The notes under the pieces are model-generated. The model did not search any database, had not been told where the DNA came from, and worked only from the letters and a program-made list of their open reading frames with translations. DNA of 64,000 nucleotides, from the NCBI RefSeq assembly GCF_027947575.1, contig NZ_CP116256.1:3038001-3102000 (forward strand). The letters are read 5' to 3'. Each line of letters starts with the position of its first letter. The stretch's first letter is position 1. Both the position numbers and the translations under genes were made by a program. This document shows positions 17,682 through 29,315 of the stretch, piece after piece. Source of the stretch: Streptomyces rubrogriseus (GTDB lineage: Bacteria > Actinomycetota > Actinomycetes > Streptomycetales > Streptomycetaceae).

Positions 17682-20195
17682 TCACAGCTGGCCGACATCG
17701 GTGACACGGACGACCGCACGGCCCTCCGCGTCGGAGGCGGTGAGGTCGACCTCCGCACCGATGCCCCAGTCGTGGTCGTCGTTCGGGTCGTCGAAGATCT
17801 GCCGCACGCGCCACAGCCCGTCCTGCGGCTCCTCCTCGATGATGAGCAGCTTCGGACCGCGGGCGTCCGGGCCGGTGCCCAGGTCGTCGTACTCGTCCCA
17901 GTACTTGTCCATGGCCTCGCCCCACGCGTCGGCGTCCCAGCCGGCGTCGGCATCCATCTCACCCAGCTCACCGACCTGGTCCAGGGCGGCAAGCTCGACC
18001 CGGCGGAACATGGCGTTGCGGACCAGCACACGGAAGGCGCGCGCGTTGGCCGTGACCGGCCGTACCTGATCGGCCTTCTCCTGAGCCTCCTCGGCGGTCA
18101 TCTCCTCCGGGTTGGCGAGCTGCTCCCACTCGTCGAGGAGACTGGAGTCGACCTGGCGCACCATCTCGCCGAGCCACTCGATCAGGTCCTGCAGGTCCTC
18201 GGACTTGAGATCGTCCGGCACGGTGTGGTCGAGGGCCTTGTAGGCGCTCGCCAGGTATCGCAGCACGATGCCCTCGGTGCGGGCCAGTTCGTAGTGGGAG
18301 ACCAGCTCCGTGAAGGTCAGCGCCCGTTCGTACATGTCGCGGATGACCGACTTCGGGGACAGCGGGTGGTCACCGACCCAGGGGTGGCTCCTGCGGTACG
18401 TGTCGTAGGCGTGGAAGAGCAGCTCCTCCAAGGGCTTCGGGTACGTGATGTCCTGGAGGCGCTCCATGCGCTCCTCGTACTCGACCCCGTCCGCCTTCAT
18501 CGCGGCCACGGCCTCACCGCGGGCCTTGTTCTGCTGGGCGGCGAGGATCTGCCGCGGGTCGTCCAGCGTGGACTCCACGACCGACACCATGTCCAGCGCG
18601 TACGAGGGCGACTCCGGGTCCAGCAGTTCGAAGGCGGCCAGGGCGAACGTCGACAGCGGCTGGTTCAGCGCGAAGTCCTGCTGCAGGTCGACCGTGAGAC
18701 GCACGATGCGACCCTCCGCGTCCGGCTGGTCGAGCTTCTCCACGATGCCGCCGTCCAGCAGCGAGCGGTAGATGGCGATCGCCCGCCGGATGTGCCTCAG
18801 CTGCTGCCTGCGCGGCTCGTGGTTGTCCTCCAACAGGTGCCGCATCGCGGAGAAGGCGTCGCCGGGACGGGCGATCACCGACAGCAGCATGGTGTGGGTG
18901 ACCCGGAAGCGGGACGTCAGCGGCTCCGGCTCCGAGCCGATGAGCTTGTCGAACGTGCTTTCCGACCAGGCGACGAACCCCTCGGGAGCCTTCTTCCGGA
19001 CGACCTTCCGCCGCTTCTTCGGGTCGTCACCCGCCTTGGCGAGCGCCTTCTCGTTCTCGACGACGTGCTCGGGGGCCTGGGCGACGACGAAGCCCTCCGT
19101 GTCGAACCCGGCCCGCCCGGCCCGCCCGGCGATCTGGTGGAACTCCCTGGCCCGCAGCGTGCGGACCCGGGTGCCGTCGTACTTGGTCAACGCGGTGAAC
19201 AGCACGGTCCGGATCGGGACGTTGACGCCGACGCCGAGCGTGTCCGTTCCGCAGATCACCTTCAGCAGGCCGGCCTGCGCGAGCTTCTCCACCAGCCGCC
19301 GGTACTTCGGCAGCATGCCGGCGTGGTGGACCCCGATGCCGTGCCGCACGTACCGGGAGAGATTGCGGCCGAACTTCGTGGTGAAGCGGAAGTTGCCGAT
19401 CAGCTCGGCGATCCGTTCCTTCTCCTCGCGCGTGCACATGTTGATGCTCATCAGCGCCTGCGCCCGCTCCACGGCCTGCGCCTGGGTGAAATGCACGATG
19501 TACACGGGGGCCTGCCGGGCCGCCAGCAGATCGGTGAGCGTCTCGGTGAGCGGGGTGTAGCGGAATTCGTAGGACAACGGCACCGGACGGGTGGCCGAGC
19601 GGACCACCGCGGTGGGACGGCCGGTGCGGCGCGCCAGATCCTTCTCGAAGAAGGAGACGTCGCCGAGCGTCGCCGACATCAGGACGAACTGGGCCTGCGG
19701 CAGTTCCAGCAGGGGGATCTGCCAGGCCCAGCCGCGGTCCGGCTCCGCGTAGAAGTGGAACTCGTCCATGACGACCTGGCCGATGTCCGCGTGCTTGCCG
19801 TCACGCAGCGCGATGGACGCCAGGACCTCGGCGGTGCAGCAGATGACCGGGGCGTCGGAGTTCACCGAGGCGTCGCCGGTCAGCATCCCCACGTTCTCGG
19901 TGCCGAAGATCTTGCACAGCTCGAAGAACTTCTCCGACACCAGCGCCTTGATCGGAGCCGTGTAGAAGGTGACCTCGTCCCGGGCCAGGGCGGCGAAGTG
20001 CGCGCCCGCCGCGATCATGCTCTTGCCGGAACCGGTGGGAGTCGACACGATCACGTTCGCGCCGGAGACCACCTCGATCAGCGCCTCCTCCTGATGGGGG
20101 TAGAGCGTGAGACCGCGCTCCTGCGCCCACGCCTCGAAGGCTTCGTACAGGGCATCGGGGTCGGCGGTCCGCGGCAGCTGATCGATGAGGGTCAC
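17682..20195 (-). CDS. DEAD/DEAH-box helicase with DUF3516
   Basis: An 837-residue superfamily 2 helicase. Motif I TPTGSGKS is near residues 52-59, motif II is DEFHFYAEPDRGW (DEFH rather than DEAD/H), motif III LMSATLGD, and motif VI QIAGRAGRAGF. The C-terminal half carries DUF3516. The architecture recalls Ski2/Mtr4-like RNA helicases found across Actinobacteria, so RNA processing or decay is the likeliest role. The GTG at 20195 gives MTLIDQLP..., the point where the folded helicase begins; upstream in-frame ATGs would add a non-protein-like extension. It is divergent from the membrane hydrolase gene and upstream of tesB. Confidence 0.9.
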   Translation of the reverse strand: MTLIDQLPRTADPDALYEAFEAWAQERGLTLYPHQEEALIEVVSGANVIVSTPTGSGKSMIAAGAHFAALARDEVTFYTAPIKALVSEKFFELCKIFGTENVGMLTGDASVNSDAPVICCTAEVLASIALRDGKHADIGQVVMDEFHFYAEPDRGWAWQIPLLELPQAQFVLMSATLGDVSFFEKDLARRTGRPTAVVRSATRPVPLSYEFRYTPLTETLTDLLAARQAPVYIVHFTQAQAVERAQALMSINMCTREEKERIAELIGNFRFTTKFGRNLSRYVRHGIGVHHAGMLPKYRRLVEKLAQAGLLKVICGTDTLGVGVNVPIRTVLFTALTKYDGTRVRTLRAREFHQIAGRAGRAGFDTEGFVVAQAPEHVVENEKALAKAGDDPKKRRKVVRKKAPEGFVAWSESTFDKLIGSEPEPLTSRFRVTHTMLLSVIARPGDAFSAMRHLLEDNHEPRRQQLRHIRRAIAIYRSLLDGGIVEKLDQPDAEGRIVRLTVDLQQDFALNQPLSTFALAAFELLDPESPSYALDMVSVVESTLDDPRQILAAQQNKARGEAVAAMKADGVEYEERMERLQDITYPKPLEELLFHAYDTYRRSHPWVGDHPLSPKSVIRDMYERALTFTELVSHYELARTEGIVLRYLASAYKALDHTVPDDLKSEDLQDLIEWLGEMVRQVDSSLLDEWEQLANPEEMTAEEAQEKADQVRPVTANARAFRVLVRNAMFRRVELAALDQVGELGEMDADAGWDADAWGEAMDKYWDEYDDLGTGPDARGPKLLIIEEEPQDGLWRVRQIFDDPNDDHDWGIGAEVDLTASDAEGRAVVRVTDVGQL

Positions 20196-20340
20196 GCCAC
20201 CATCTTGCCTGTCCCGGGTCGTGATGGGGGAATCGGCTGTCCGCATGAAGATCACGAACGCTACGCTGGGTCGCCGACGCGGCAACCACGGACGCGGACA
20301 ACTGCACAGCGGCACACGAGGAATGGGGCGGGCAACGGCG

Positions 20341-21135
20341 ATGATGGGACCAGCACACTCACTGTCGGGCGCCGCGGCGTGGCTCGGCGTCGGGGCGGCG
20401 ACCGCCGCCGCGGGACACCCGATGCCCTGGCCGGTGCTGCTCGCCGGAGCCCTGATCTGCGCCGGAGCGGCGCTCGCCCCCGACCTCGACCACAAGGCGG
20501 CCACCATCTCCCGGGCCTTCGGACCGGTCTCACGGGGGCTGTGCGAGATCGTGGACAAGCTGTCCTACGCCGTCTACAAGGCCACGAAGAAGCGGGGCGA
20601 CCCTCGCCGCACCGGCGGGCACCGCACGCTGACGCACACCTGGCTGTGGGCGGTCCTGATCGGCGGGGGCACCTCGGTCCTGGCCATCACGGGTGGCCGG
20701 TGGGCGGTCCTGGCGATCCTCTTCGTGCACATGGTGCTGGCCATCGAGGGCCTGCTCTGGCGGGCCACCCGCGGCTCCAGCAGCGACGTGCTGGTCTGGC
20801 TGCTGGCCGGGACCAGCGCATGGATCCTCGCCGGGATCCTGGACAAGCCCGACGGTGGCGCGGACTGGCTGTTCACCGCGCCGGGCCAGGAGTACCTGTG
20901 GCTGGGGCTGCCGATCGTGCTCGGCGCGCTGGTGCACGACATCGGGGACGCGCTGACCGTCTCCGGCTGCCCGATACTCTGGCCCATACCGGTGGGCCGC
21001 AAGCGGTGGTACCCCATCGGCCCGCCGAAGGCGATGCGGTTCCGGGCGGGCAGCTGGGTGGAGCTCAAGGTGCTGATGCCGGTGTTCATGCTGCTCGGGG
21101 GAGTGGGCGGCGCGGCGGCGCTCAACTTCATCTGA
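20341..21135 (+). CDS. Membrane-bound metal-dependent hydrolase (YdjM/DUF457-like)
   Basis: A 264-residue integral membrane protein with about five to six helices. Metal-ligand-like segments are HSLSGAAAWLGVG near the N-terminus, APDLDHKAATISRAFG, GGHRTLTHTWLWAV and VHDIGDALT; this His/Asp pattern is that of the YdjM family of predicted membrane phosphohydrolases. The start is a doubled ATG at 20341/20344; an ATG at 20323 directly abuts GAGGA and is less likely. It is divergent from the helicase gene and converges on rpmE with 20 bp between stops. Physiological substrate unknown. Confidence 0.82.
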   Translation: MMGPAHSLSGAAAWLGVGAATAAAGHPMPWPVLLAGALICAGAALAPDLDHKAATISRAFGPVSRGLCEIVDKLSYAVYKATKKRGDPRRTGGHRTLTHTWLWAVLIGGGTSVLAITGGRWAVLAILFVHMVLAIEGLLWRATRGSSSDVLVWLLAGTSAWILAGILDKPDGGADWLFTAPGQEYLWLGLPIVLGALVHDIGDALTVSGCPILWPIPVGRKRWYPIGPPKAMRFRAGSWVELKVLMPVFMLLGGVGGAAALNFI

Positions 21136-21155
21136 GCGACCTGCGGCCGGCCGGG

Positions 21156-21428
21156 TCAGCCGGCTTCCCCGGTGTCCTGTTCCTCGCCCGCGCCGTAACG
21201 CCGCTCGAAGCGGGCCACGCGCCCCTCCGAGTCCACGGTTCGCGCCTTGCCGGTGTAGAAGGGGTGGCTTTCCGAGGAGATCTCCACCTCCACCACCGGG
21301 TAGGTCTCGCCGTCGTCCCACACGATGGTCTGGTCGCTGGTCGCGGTGGACCGGGTGAGGAAGGCGTAACCGGCACCGCGGTCACGGAAGACGACGGGCC
21401 GGTAGTCGGGATGCTTGTCCTGCTGCAT
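21156..21428 (-). CDS. 50S ribosomal protein L31 type B (zinc-free)
   Basis: A 90-residue L31 ([16 protein letters not shown]), a large-subunit protein of the central protuberance. It has no cysteine at all, so it is the type B, zinc-independent form; such copies usually replace zinc-binding L31 when zinc is scarce and are often repressed by Zur. I see no clear Zur-box palindrome in the 63 bp upstream, so that control is not supported here. The C-terminal tail ([12 protein letters not shown]) is acidic. It is probably transcribed alone or from the DUF5709 promoter upstream. Confidence 0.95.
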   Translation of the reverse strand: MQQDKHPDYRPVVFRDRGAGYAFLTRSTATSDQTIVWDDGETYPVVEVEISSESHPFYTGKARTVDSEGRVARFERRYGAGEEQDTGEAG

Positions 21429-21491
21429 GGCTGCTCCTCGTACGGCACGGTTCATCGGGGCGACGGCAGGTGCCTGCCGTCGCGAGTGGCG

Positions 21492-21962
21492 TCAGCCGGG
21501 CAGGGAGTCCTCGTCGACCACGTGCATCGCGGCCTCTTCGGCGGAGGCGGCCGCGCCGTCGATGCCCACGTCCATGGCGACCAGCGCCGGCTCCTCGTCC
21601 TCGTGCACCCCTTCATCGGGTGCCACGAGCCGGCCGGAGCGGTCCGCGCCGACCTCGTTGTCCAGCAGTTCCCCGTCGGTGCCCTCGGAATCGCCCAGCC
21701 CGTCTCCGTCGGGCGCGAGCTCGTCCGGCCGCTCCTCGGCGAGCCGCTGGTCCAGCGTCTCGCCGCGGCGGCGTTCGGCGGCCGTCACACCGGTGTGCTC
21801 CACCGCCCAGGGGCGCTCGGGCGGGGACCAGCCCCGGTCGAGGGGATCGTCGACACCGTCCTCCTCAAGGGTGTCCTCACCGTCGAGCAGGCCGGTGTCC
21901 TCCCGCTGCTCGGATCCGTCGGGCTGGTAGACGTCATCTCCCCATCCGTCGACGCTGTTCAC
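21492..21962 (-). CDS. DUF5709 family protein
   Basis: A 156-residue, strongly acidic protein (MNSVDGWGDDVYQPDGSEQ) matching the DUF5709 family: an N-terminal DDVYQPDGS segment, GVTAAERRRGETLDQRLAEE in the middle, and GRLVAPDEGVHEDEE plus GAAASAEEAAMHVV toward the end. No cysteine, signal peptide or membrane helix. The GTG at 21962 is chosen because CTGGAGG lies six bases upstream. Function unknown; the composition and repeated family motifs suggest a mostly disordered protein. Confidence 0.82.
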   Translation of the reverse strand: MNSVDGWGDDVYQPDGSEQREDTGLLDGEDTLEEDGVDDPLDRGWSPPERPWAVEHTGVTAAERRRGETLDQRLAEERPDELAPDGDGLGDSEGTDGELLDNEVGADRSGRLVAPDEGVHEDEEPALVAMDVGIDGAAASAEEAAMHVVDEDSLPG

Positions 21963-22196
21963 GGATACCTCCAGGGGGTGGGGACCGGCCCCTTCTCACC
22001 GTGGACGGCGGCGGGCCGCCGCTGCACGGGGCACAGGCCTCACCCGTCGGAGAACCGCGCGGTTCCCGGGCCTGCCTCGAGCCGGTGCCTTCTCCCAGCC
22101 TTCCACTCCCGTTCGGGACCGCGCAACGGCACGGACGCCGTCGGGGTAACCGCCGGGCCGGGCTCCTCTCCTCCCCTCTCGAGCAGCGTGACGTGG

Positions 22197-23974
<1,778 letters not shown>

Positions 23975-23978
<4 letters not shown>

Positions 23979-25852
23979 GCCGTTTCCTCGATCTCTTCCA
24001 GTCGGTGCAGTACGTCGTCGTCGCTCAGGGAGCCGTCCCGGACCTCGGCGCGGCCGTCGTCGGCCAGGGGCTTGGCCGGTTTCCCGCCGGCCGGTACGGC
24101 GTCCGGGTGCGCCACGGTCCCCTCGTCGGTCTCGCGGGTCACCACCGCCCGGTACCGGGGCTCGGTGTGCAGCAGCTCCCGGTGCGCGCCGACCGCCGCG
24201 ACCTCGCCTTCGTGCAGGAACACGATCCGGTCCGCACGGTCCAGCAGCAGCGGCGAGGAGGTGAACACCACCGTGGTGCGCCCCGTGCGCAGTGCCCGTA
24301 CGCCTTCCGCGATCCGCGCCTCGGTGTGCGAGTCGACCGCCGAGGTCGGTTCGTCCAGGACCAGCGCCTCCGGGTCCGTGATCAGGGACCGGGCCAGCGC
24401 CAGTCGCTGGCGCTGGCCGCCCGACAACGAACGGCCGCGCTCGGTGATGCGGGCGTCCATCGCGTCGCCGGCGCCGAGCGAGCCCTGCGCGAGCGCCGTC
24501 AGTACGTCACCGCACTGGGCGGCGGACAGCGCGTCCTCGGCGCCGACGGCACCGGACGCGGGCACGTCCAGCAGCTCCCGGAGCGTTCCGGAGAGCAGCA
24601 CCGGGTCCTTGTCCTGCACCAGGACGGCGGTGCGCGCGGACTTCAGGGGAAGCTCGTCCAGCGGGACCCCGCCCAGCAGGGCCGACGTGCCCTCTTCCGA
24701 CGGGTGCCCGCCGAGCCGCTCCGCCAGCCGCCCGGCCGCGTCCGGGTCACCGCACACCACGGCGGTGAACCGGCCCGCCGGAGCCAGGAGACCGGTGGCG
24801 GGGTCGTACAGGTCGCCGGTGGGGATCTCGGCTGGGCGCGAACCCTCGGTGTCCGTGGCGCGTTCCAGGGACAGCACCCGTGCCGCCCGTTTGGCCGAGG
24901 GCCGGGAGAAGGAGTACGCCATGGCGATCTCCTCGAAGTGCCGCAGCGGGTAGGTGAGGATCATGACGGAGCTGTAGACGGTGACGAGTTCGCCGACGTC
25001 GATACGGCCCTCGCGGGCCAGGTGGACGCCGTGCCACACCACGGCGATCAGCAGCAGCCCGGGCAGCAGCACCTGGATGGCGGAGATCAAGGACCACATG
25101 CGGGCGCTGCGCACGGCAGCGTGGCGCACCTCCTGGGAGGCGTCGCGGTAGCGGTCGAGGAAGAGTTCCTCGCCGCCGATGCCACGCAGCACGCGCAGTC
25201 CGGCGACGGTGTCCGAGGCGAGTTCGGTGGCGCGGCCGGCCTTGTCGCGCTGGACGTCGGCCCGCCGGGTGGCGCGGGGCAGCAGGGGCAGTACCGCGAG
25301 GGCCAGCACCGGCAGGCCCACGAGCACGACGACGCCGAGCGCGGGCTGGTAGACGACCAGCGCCACGCAGACCAGCACGATGGTGAGCGCGGCCGCGGTG
25401 AAGCGGGAGACCGCCTCCACGAACCAGCCGATCTTCTCGACGTCGCCGGTGGACACGGCCACGACCTCGCCGGCCGCGACGCGCCGGGTCAGTGCCGAGC
25501 CCAGCAGCGCCGTCCTGCGGGCCAGCAGTTGCTGGACGCGGGCGGCGGCGGTGATCCAGTTGGTGACGGCCGCGCGGTGCAGGAAGGTGTCGCCGAGCGC
25601 GTTGCCGACACAGCACAGGATCATGACGCCTCCCGCGAGGGCGAGCCGGCTGCCGGAGCGGTCGACGACCGCCTGGATGGCGAGACCGACGCAGAAGGGC
25701 AGGGCGGAGACGGAGGCGAAGTGCAGCAGGCCCCAGGCCAGTGACTTGAGTTGCCCACCGAGCTGGTTGCGGAACAGCCACCACAGGAATCGGGGGCCCG
25801 AGCGTGCGTCCGGCACACCCGGGTCGGGATACGGAAGGTCTTGGATCTGCAT
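23975..25852 (-). CDS. ABC exporter half-transporter, degenerate-site subunit
   Basis: A 625-residue ABC exporter subunit (MQIQDLPYPDPGVPDARSG). The membrane domain spans about residues 25-320. In the ATPase domain Walker A is lost (CGDPDAAGRL near 366-375, no GxxGxGKS/T), and the switch His region reads VVFTSSPLLL, without the usual His. The signature LSGGQ (near 476) and Walker B LVLDEPTS are intact. So it can donate the signature to the partner's ATP site but probably cannot hydrolyse ATP itself. The C-terminal tail of about 50 residues is acidic and extends beyond the usual fold. It is first of the two-gene operon. Confidence 0.92.
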
Positions 25853-26079
25853 GACGTCCCAGTGGCTCGTGTCAGGGGGTGCCGTCGCTATGCGGCATCA
25901 AGAGGCTGCAAACCGTGAAAGGTTCGCGTCGCGACGTGCCCAAAATCAAGCGGTTTTCCGCGATGGGGCACGAATCCGGCTGCGGTCCGCCACACGGCCT
26001 CCACACCACCCGCCGCGGCGCCCGCGCTGCTTCGCGCCCGTCCTGACGGAATGTCCGAAGGGAGTGCGACCATGGACGG

Positions 26080-26838
26080 ATGGCACGTGGTGGTGGACGG
26101 CGTACGGCGGTCGCGATGGCGGCCCTTGGAACCCTGCTGGCCGGAACGGCGCTGTCCGCCTGCGGCGGCCCGTCGGGGAACGGCGGGGACTCCCGGGCGG
26201 GCGAATCCCCCGGCGAGGCGGGCCGGAGCAGCGCCTCGGCGGACCCGACGAGGATCCCCGGTGTCGGCGACCGGCTCCAGACCCGCATCCCGGGCGACTC
26301 GCGCCAGGTGGTCGCGGTGTACGGGGACGGCAGCGATTCCGCCGACTCCACGGTCGTGCTCTACACCAAGCAGGGCTCCGCCTGGCACCGCGACCGGAGT
26401 TGGGCGGGGCACAACGGCACGAAGGGGTGGACGACCGACCACCACGAGAACGACAAGCGCAGCCCCGTCGGCGTGTTCACGCTCAGCGACGCGGGCGGCG
26501 TGCTCCCGGACCCGGATCCGGCCCCCGGCACAGGGCTGCCGTACAGCAGGTCCGCGAGCTTCGCGGCACCGCGGTGGTGGGCGAAGCCGTACTGGCACGA
26601 CTTCGACTACGTCATCGCCATCGACTACAACCGCGTCAAGGGCACCCCGCCGAACGATCCGACCCGCCCCGAAGGTGCGTCCAAGGGCGGCTCGATCTGG
26701 CTGCACATGGACCACGGCAGCGGTACCTCGGCCTGCGTCAGCCTGCCCAAGCCGGCGATGGAGTACCTGCTGCGCACGCTGGACCCGGACCAGCACCCGG
26801 TGGTGGTGATGGGAGACAGGGCGCACCTCAAGGCTTGA
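26080..26838 (+). CDS. L,D-transpeptidase-like lipoprotein (YkuD family)
   Basis: A 252-residue exported protein. The signal peptide ends in the lipobox LSAC, with the lipidated Cys at residue 28; a Ser/Gly-rich linker follows to about residue 52. The folded part contains KRSPVGVFTL and, near the C-terminus, IWLHMDHGSGTSACVSLP, matching the His...Ser-x-x-Cys catalytic region of YkuD-type enzymes that form 3-3 peptidoglycan cross-links. The start is awkward: AAGGGAG (26058) is best placed for an out-of-frame ATG at 26072; in frame, 26080 or the Met at residue 13 (26116) could be used. It is monocistronic. Confidence 0.85.
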   Translation: MARGGGRRTAVAMAALGTLLAGTALSACGGPSGNGGDSRAGESPGEAGRSSASADPTRIPGVGDRLQTRIPGDSRQVVAVYGDGSDSADSTVVLYTKQGSAWHRDRSWAGHNGTKGWTTDHHENDKRSPVGVFTLSDAGGVLPDPDPAPGTGLPYSRSASFAAPRWWAKPYWHDFDYVIAIDYNRVKGTPPNDPTRPEGASKGGSIWLHMDHGSGTSACVSLPKPAMEYLLRTLDPDQHPVVVMGDRAHLKA

Positions 26839-26858
26839 GAGCCCGCGCGGGCCGGGGG

Positions 26859-27320
26859 TCACGCCGTCCGGTGGCCCTCGCCCGTGTCGGGCCCGTCGAT
26901 CAGGGTGTCCAGCAGTCCGCCCAGCACCGCGCGCTGCTCGTCCGTCAGCGGGGCAAGGATCTCCTCGGCGGCGGAGCGGCGCGCACCGCGCAGTTCCCGC
27001 AGGGCGGCGCGTCCGTCGTCGGTCAGCTCGATCCGGATGACCCGGCGGTTGGCGGGGTCCGGGACACGGCGTACCTTCCCGGCCGCCTCCAGCCCGTCGA
27101 CCAGGGTCGTCACCGCCCGGGGCACGACTTCCAGCCGCTCGGCCAGGTCGGCCATGCGGGGAGGCGAGCCCCAGTGCGCCAGCGTGCGCAGGAGCCGGGA
27201 CTGGGCCGGGGTGATGCCGAGGTCGCGGTGCTCGAGATGGCGCTTCTGGATGCGGTGCACCCTGCGGGTGAGCCGCAGCAGCTGCTCGGCGAGCAGGCCG
27301 TCGGGATCGGGGGCGGTCAT
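26859..27320 (-). CDS. MarR-family transcriptional regulator
   Basis: A 153-residue winged-helix regulator (MTAPDPDGLLAEQLLRLTRR). It contains the MarR pattern ITPAQSRLLRTLAHWG, MADLAERLEVVPRAVTTLVD (recognition helix) and the wing with the conserved D-x-R-N-R-R-like segment, VPDPANRRVIRIELTDDG. MarR proteins repress nearby genes and release DNA on binding a phenolic or lipophilic ligand. It is divergent from the ABC exporter at 27467 across an AT-rich gap holding nested palindromes, so it most likely represses that exporter and itself. Confidence 0.92.
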   Translation of the reverse strand: MTAPDPDGLLAEQLLRLTRRVHRIQKRHLEHRDLGITPAQSRLLRTLAHWGSPPRMADLAERLEVVPRAVTTLVDGLEAAGKVRRVPDPANRRVIRIELTDDGRAALRELRGARRSAAEEILAPLTDEQRAVLGGLLDTLIDGPDTGEGHRTA

Positions 27321-27344
27321 ACGGGAACAATAACAGGATGATGT

Positions 27345-27374
27345 TCATTGTGAGTATAGGTAACAATGACCTAT
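27345..27374. promoter_or_regulatory. Nested palindromes, candidate MarR operator
   Basis: Two overlapping perfect inverted repeats: TCATTGT (27345-27351) with ACAATGA (27363-27369), spacer 11; and ATAGGT (27356-27361) with ACCTAT (27369-27374), spacer 7. They lie in an AT-rich island 25 bp upstream of the MarR start, in the gap shared with the ABC exporter. Size and position fit a MarR dimer site. Confidence 0.7.
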
Positions 27375-27466
27375 GATCCGTAAGGTTGGCGAAAGTCCGC
27401 CGCAGGCCCAGCAGGCCTGCCGCCCGAGGATTCCGCCGGCCCTCCTCGCCGCCTCCGAAGGAGCCC

Positions 27467-29272
27467 ATGCACCCCGATCGCGAATCCGCCTGGACCGCAC
27501 CCGCCGACGCCGTGGAACAACAGCCCCGGCAGGTGCGCCGCATCCTGAAGCTGTTCCGCCCCTACCGCGGCCGCCTCGCGGTTGTCGGCCTGCTGGTCGG
27601 TGCCGCGTCCCTGGTGTCGGTCGCCACGCCCTTCCTGCTCAAGGAGATCCTCGACGTCGCCATCCCCGAGGGGCGCACCGGCCTGCTGAGCCTGCTCGCC
27701 CTCGGCATGATCTTCGGTGCCGTCCTCACCAGCGTCTTCGGCGTGCTGCAGACCCTGATCTCCACGACCGTGGGCCAGCGCGTCATGCACGACCTGCGTA
27801 CCGCCGTCTACGGCCGGCTCCAGCAGATGTCCCTCGCCTTCTTCACCCGCACCCGCACCGGCGAGGTCCAGTCCCGCATCGCCAACGACATCGGCGGCAT
27901 GCAGGCCACCGTCACCTCCACGGCGACCTCACTGGTGTCCAACCTGACCAGCGTGGTCGCCACGATCGTCGCCATGGTCGTCCTCGACTGGCGCCTCACC
28001 GTCGTCTCGCTGCTCCTGCTCCCGGTTTTCGTGTGGATCAGCCGTCGCGTCGGCAGGGAACGCAGGAAGATCACCACCCGGCGCCAGAAGCAGATGGCCG
28101 CGATGGCCGCCACGGTCACCGAGTCGCTCTCCGTCAGCGGCATCCTGCTCGGCCGCACCATGGGCCGGTCCGACTCGCTCACCCGAGCCTTCGCGGACGA
28201 GTCCGAGAGCCTGGTCGACCTGGAGGTGAGGTCGAACATGGCGGGCCGGTGGCGGATGGCCGTCATCACGATCGTCATGGCCGCCATGCCGGCCGTCATC
28301 TACTGGACCGCGGGCATCGCCCTGCAACTCGGCGGCCCCGACGTCTCCCTCGGTACGATCGTCGCCTTCGTCTCGCTCCAGCAGGGGCTGTTCCGCCCGA
28401 CCGTGAGCCTGCTGTCGACCGGAGTGCAGATCCAGTCCTCGCTCGCGCTCTTCCAGCGCATCTTCGAGTACCTCGACCTGCCGATCGACATCACCGAGCG
28501 AAAGGACGCCGTCCACCTCGACCACATCAAGGGCGAGATCCGTTTCGAGGGCGTCGGGTTCGGCTACGGCGGCAAGGGCGGTCCGGTCCTCGACGGCATC
28601 GACGTGACCGTTCCGGCCGGCAGCAGCCTCGCCGTGGTCGGTCCCACCGGCGCCGGCAAGTCCACGCTCGGCCATCTGGTGCCGCGGCTGTACGACGTGA
28701 CGGACGGCCGGGTCACCCTCGACGGGGTCGACGTGCGCGACCTCGACTTCGACACCCTCGCCCGCGCGGTCGGCGTCGTCTCGCAGGAGACGTACCTCTT
28801 CCACGCCTCCGTCGCCGAGAACCTGCGCTTCGCCAAGCCGGACGCCACGGACGCCGAGCTGGAGGCGGCGGCGAGGGCGGCCCAGATCCACGATCACATC
28901 GCCGCCCTGCCCGACGGCTACGACACCGTGGTCGGGGAGCGCGGCCACCGCTTCTCCGGCGGCGAGAAGCAGCGTCTGGCCATCGCCCGCACCATCCTGC
29001 GCGACCCGCCCGTCCTCGTCCTGGACGAGGCGACCAGCGCCCTGGACACCCGTACCGAGGCCGCCGTGCAGGGCGCCATCGACGCCCTGTCCGCCAACCG
29101 CACCACGATCACCATCGCCCACCGCCTGTCCACCGTCCGTGACGCCGACCGGATCGTGGTCCTCGACTCCGGACGCCTGGCCGAACAGGGCACGCACGAG
29201 GCACTGCTGGCGCAGGACGGGAGGTATGCCGCGCTGGTCCGCCGGGACGCCCGACTGGAGCCGACAAGATGA
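27467..29272 (+). CDS. ABC exporter half-transporter (homodimeric type)
   Basis: A 601-residue membrane-ATPase fusion (MHPDRESAWTAPADAVEQQ). Six membrane helices (about residues 35-320), then a complete ATPase domain: Walker A GPTGAGKST, Q-loop VVSQETYLF, signature FSGGEKQRLA, Walker B LVLDEATS and switch His IAHRLS. All elements are intact, so it can work as a homodimer, unlike the pair at 22-25.8 kb. The ATG has GAAGGAG three bases upstream. It is divergent from the MarR gene and probably under its control, which fits an exporter of a toxic or signalling compound sensed by MarR. Confidence 0.93.
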   Translation: MHPDRESAWTAPADAVEQQPRQVRRILKLFRPYRGRLAVVGLLVGAASLVSVATPFLLKEILDVAIPEGRTGLLSLLALGMIFGAVLTSVFGVLQTLISTTVGQRVMHDLRTAVYGRLQQMSLAFFTRTRTGEVQSRIANDIGGMQATVTSTATSLVSNLTSVVATIVAMVVLDWRLTVVSLLLLPVFVWISRRVGRERRKITTRRQKQMAAMAATVTESLSVSGILLGRTMGRSDSLTRAFADESESLVDLEVRSNMAGRWRMAVITIVMAAMPAVIYWTAGIALQLGGPDVSLGTIVAFVSLQQGLFRPTVSLLSTGVQIQSSLALFQRIFEYLDLPIDITERKDAVHLDHIKGEIRFEGVGFGYGGKGGPVLDGIDVTVPAGSSLAVVGPTGAGKSTLGHLVPRLYDVTDGRVTLDGVDVRDLDFDTLARAVGVVSQETYLFHASVAENLRFAKPDATDAELEAAARAAQIHDHIAALPDGYDTVVGERGHRFSGGEKQRLAIARTILRDPPVLVLDEATSALDTRTEAAVQGAIDALSANRTTITIAHRLSTVRDADRIVVLDSGRLAEQGTHEALLAQDGRYAALVRRDARLEPTR

Positions 29273-29315
29273 AGATATGCCGGGTTTGTGTGCATACGGC
29301 GGTTACCGTGCCCGC

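Noticed and set aside
26072..26079. Alternative ATG at 26072 for the L,D-transpeptidase, better placed after AAGGGAG
   Set aside because: It is out of frame with the clear signal peptide and catalytic domain; a frameshift would be needed.
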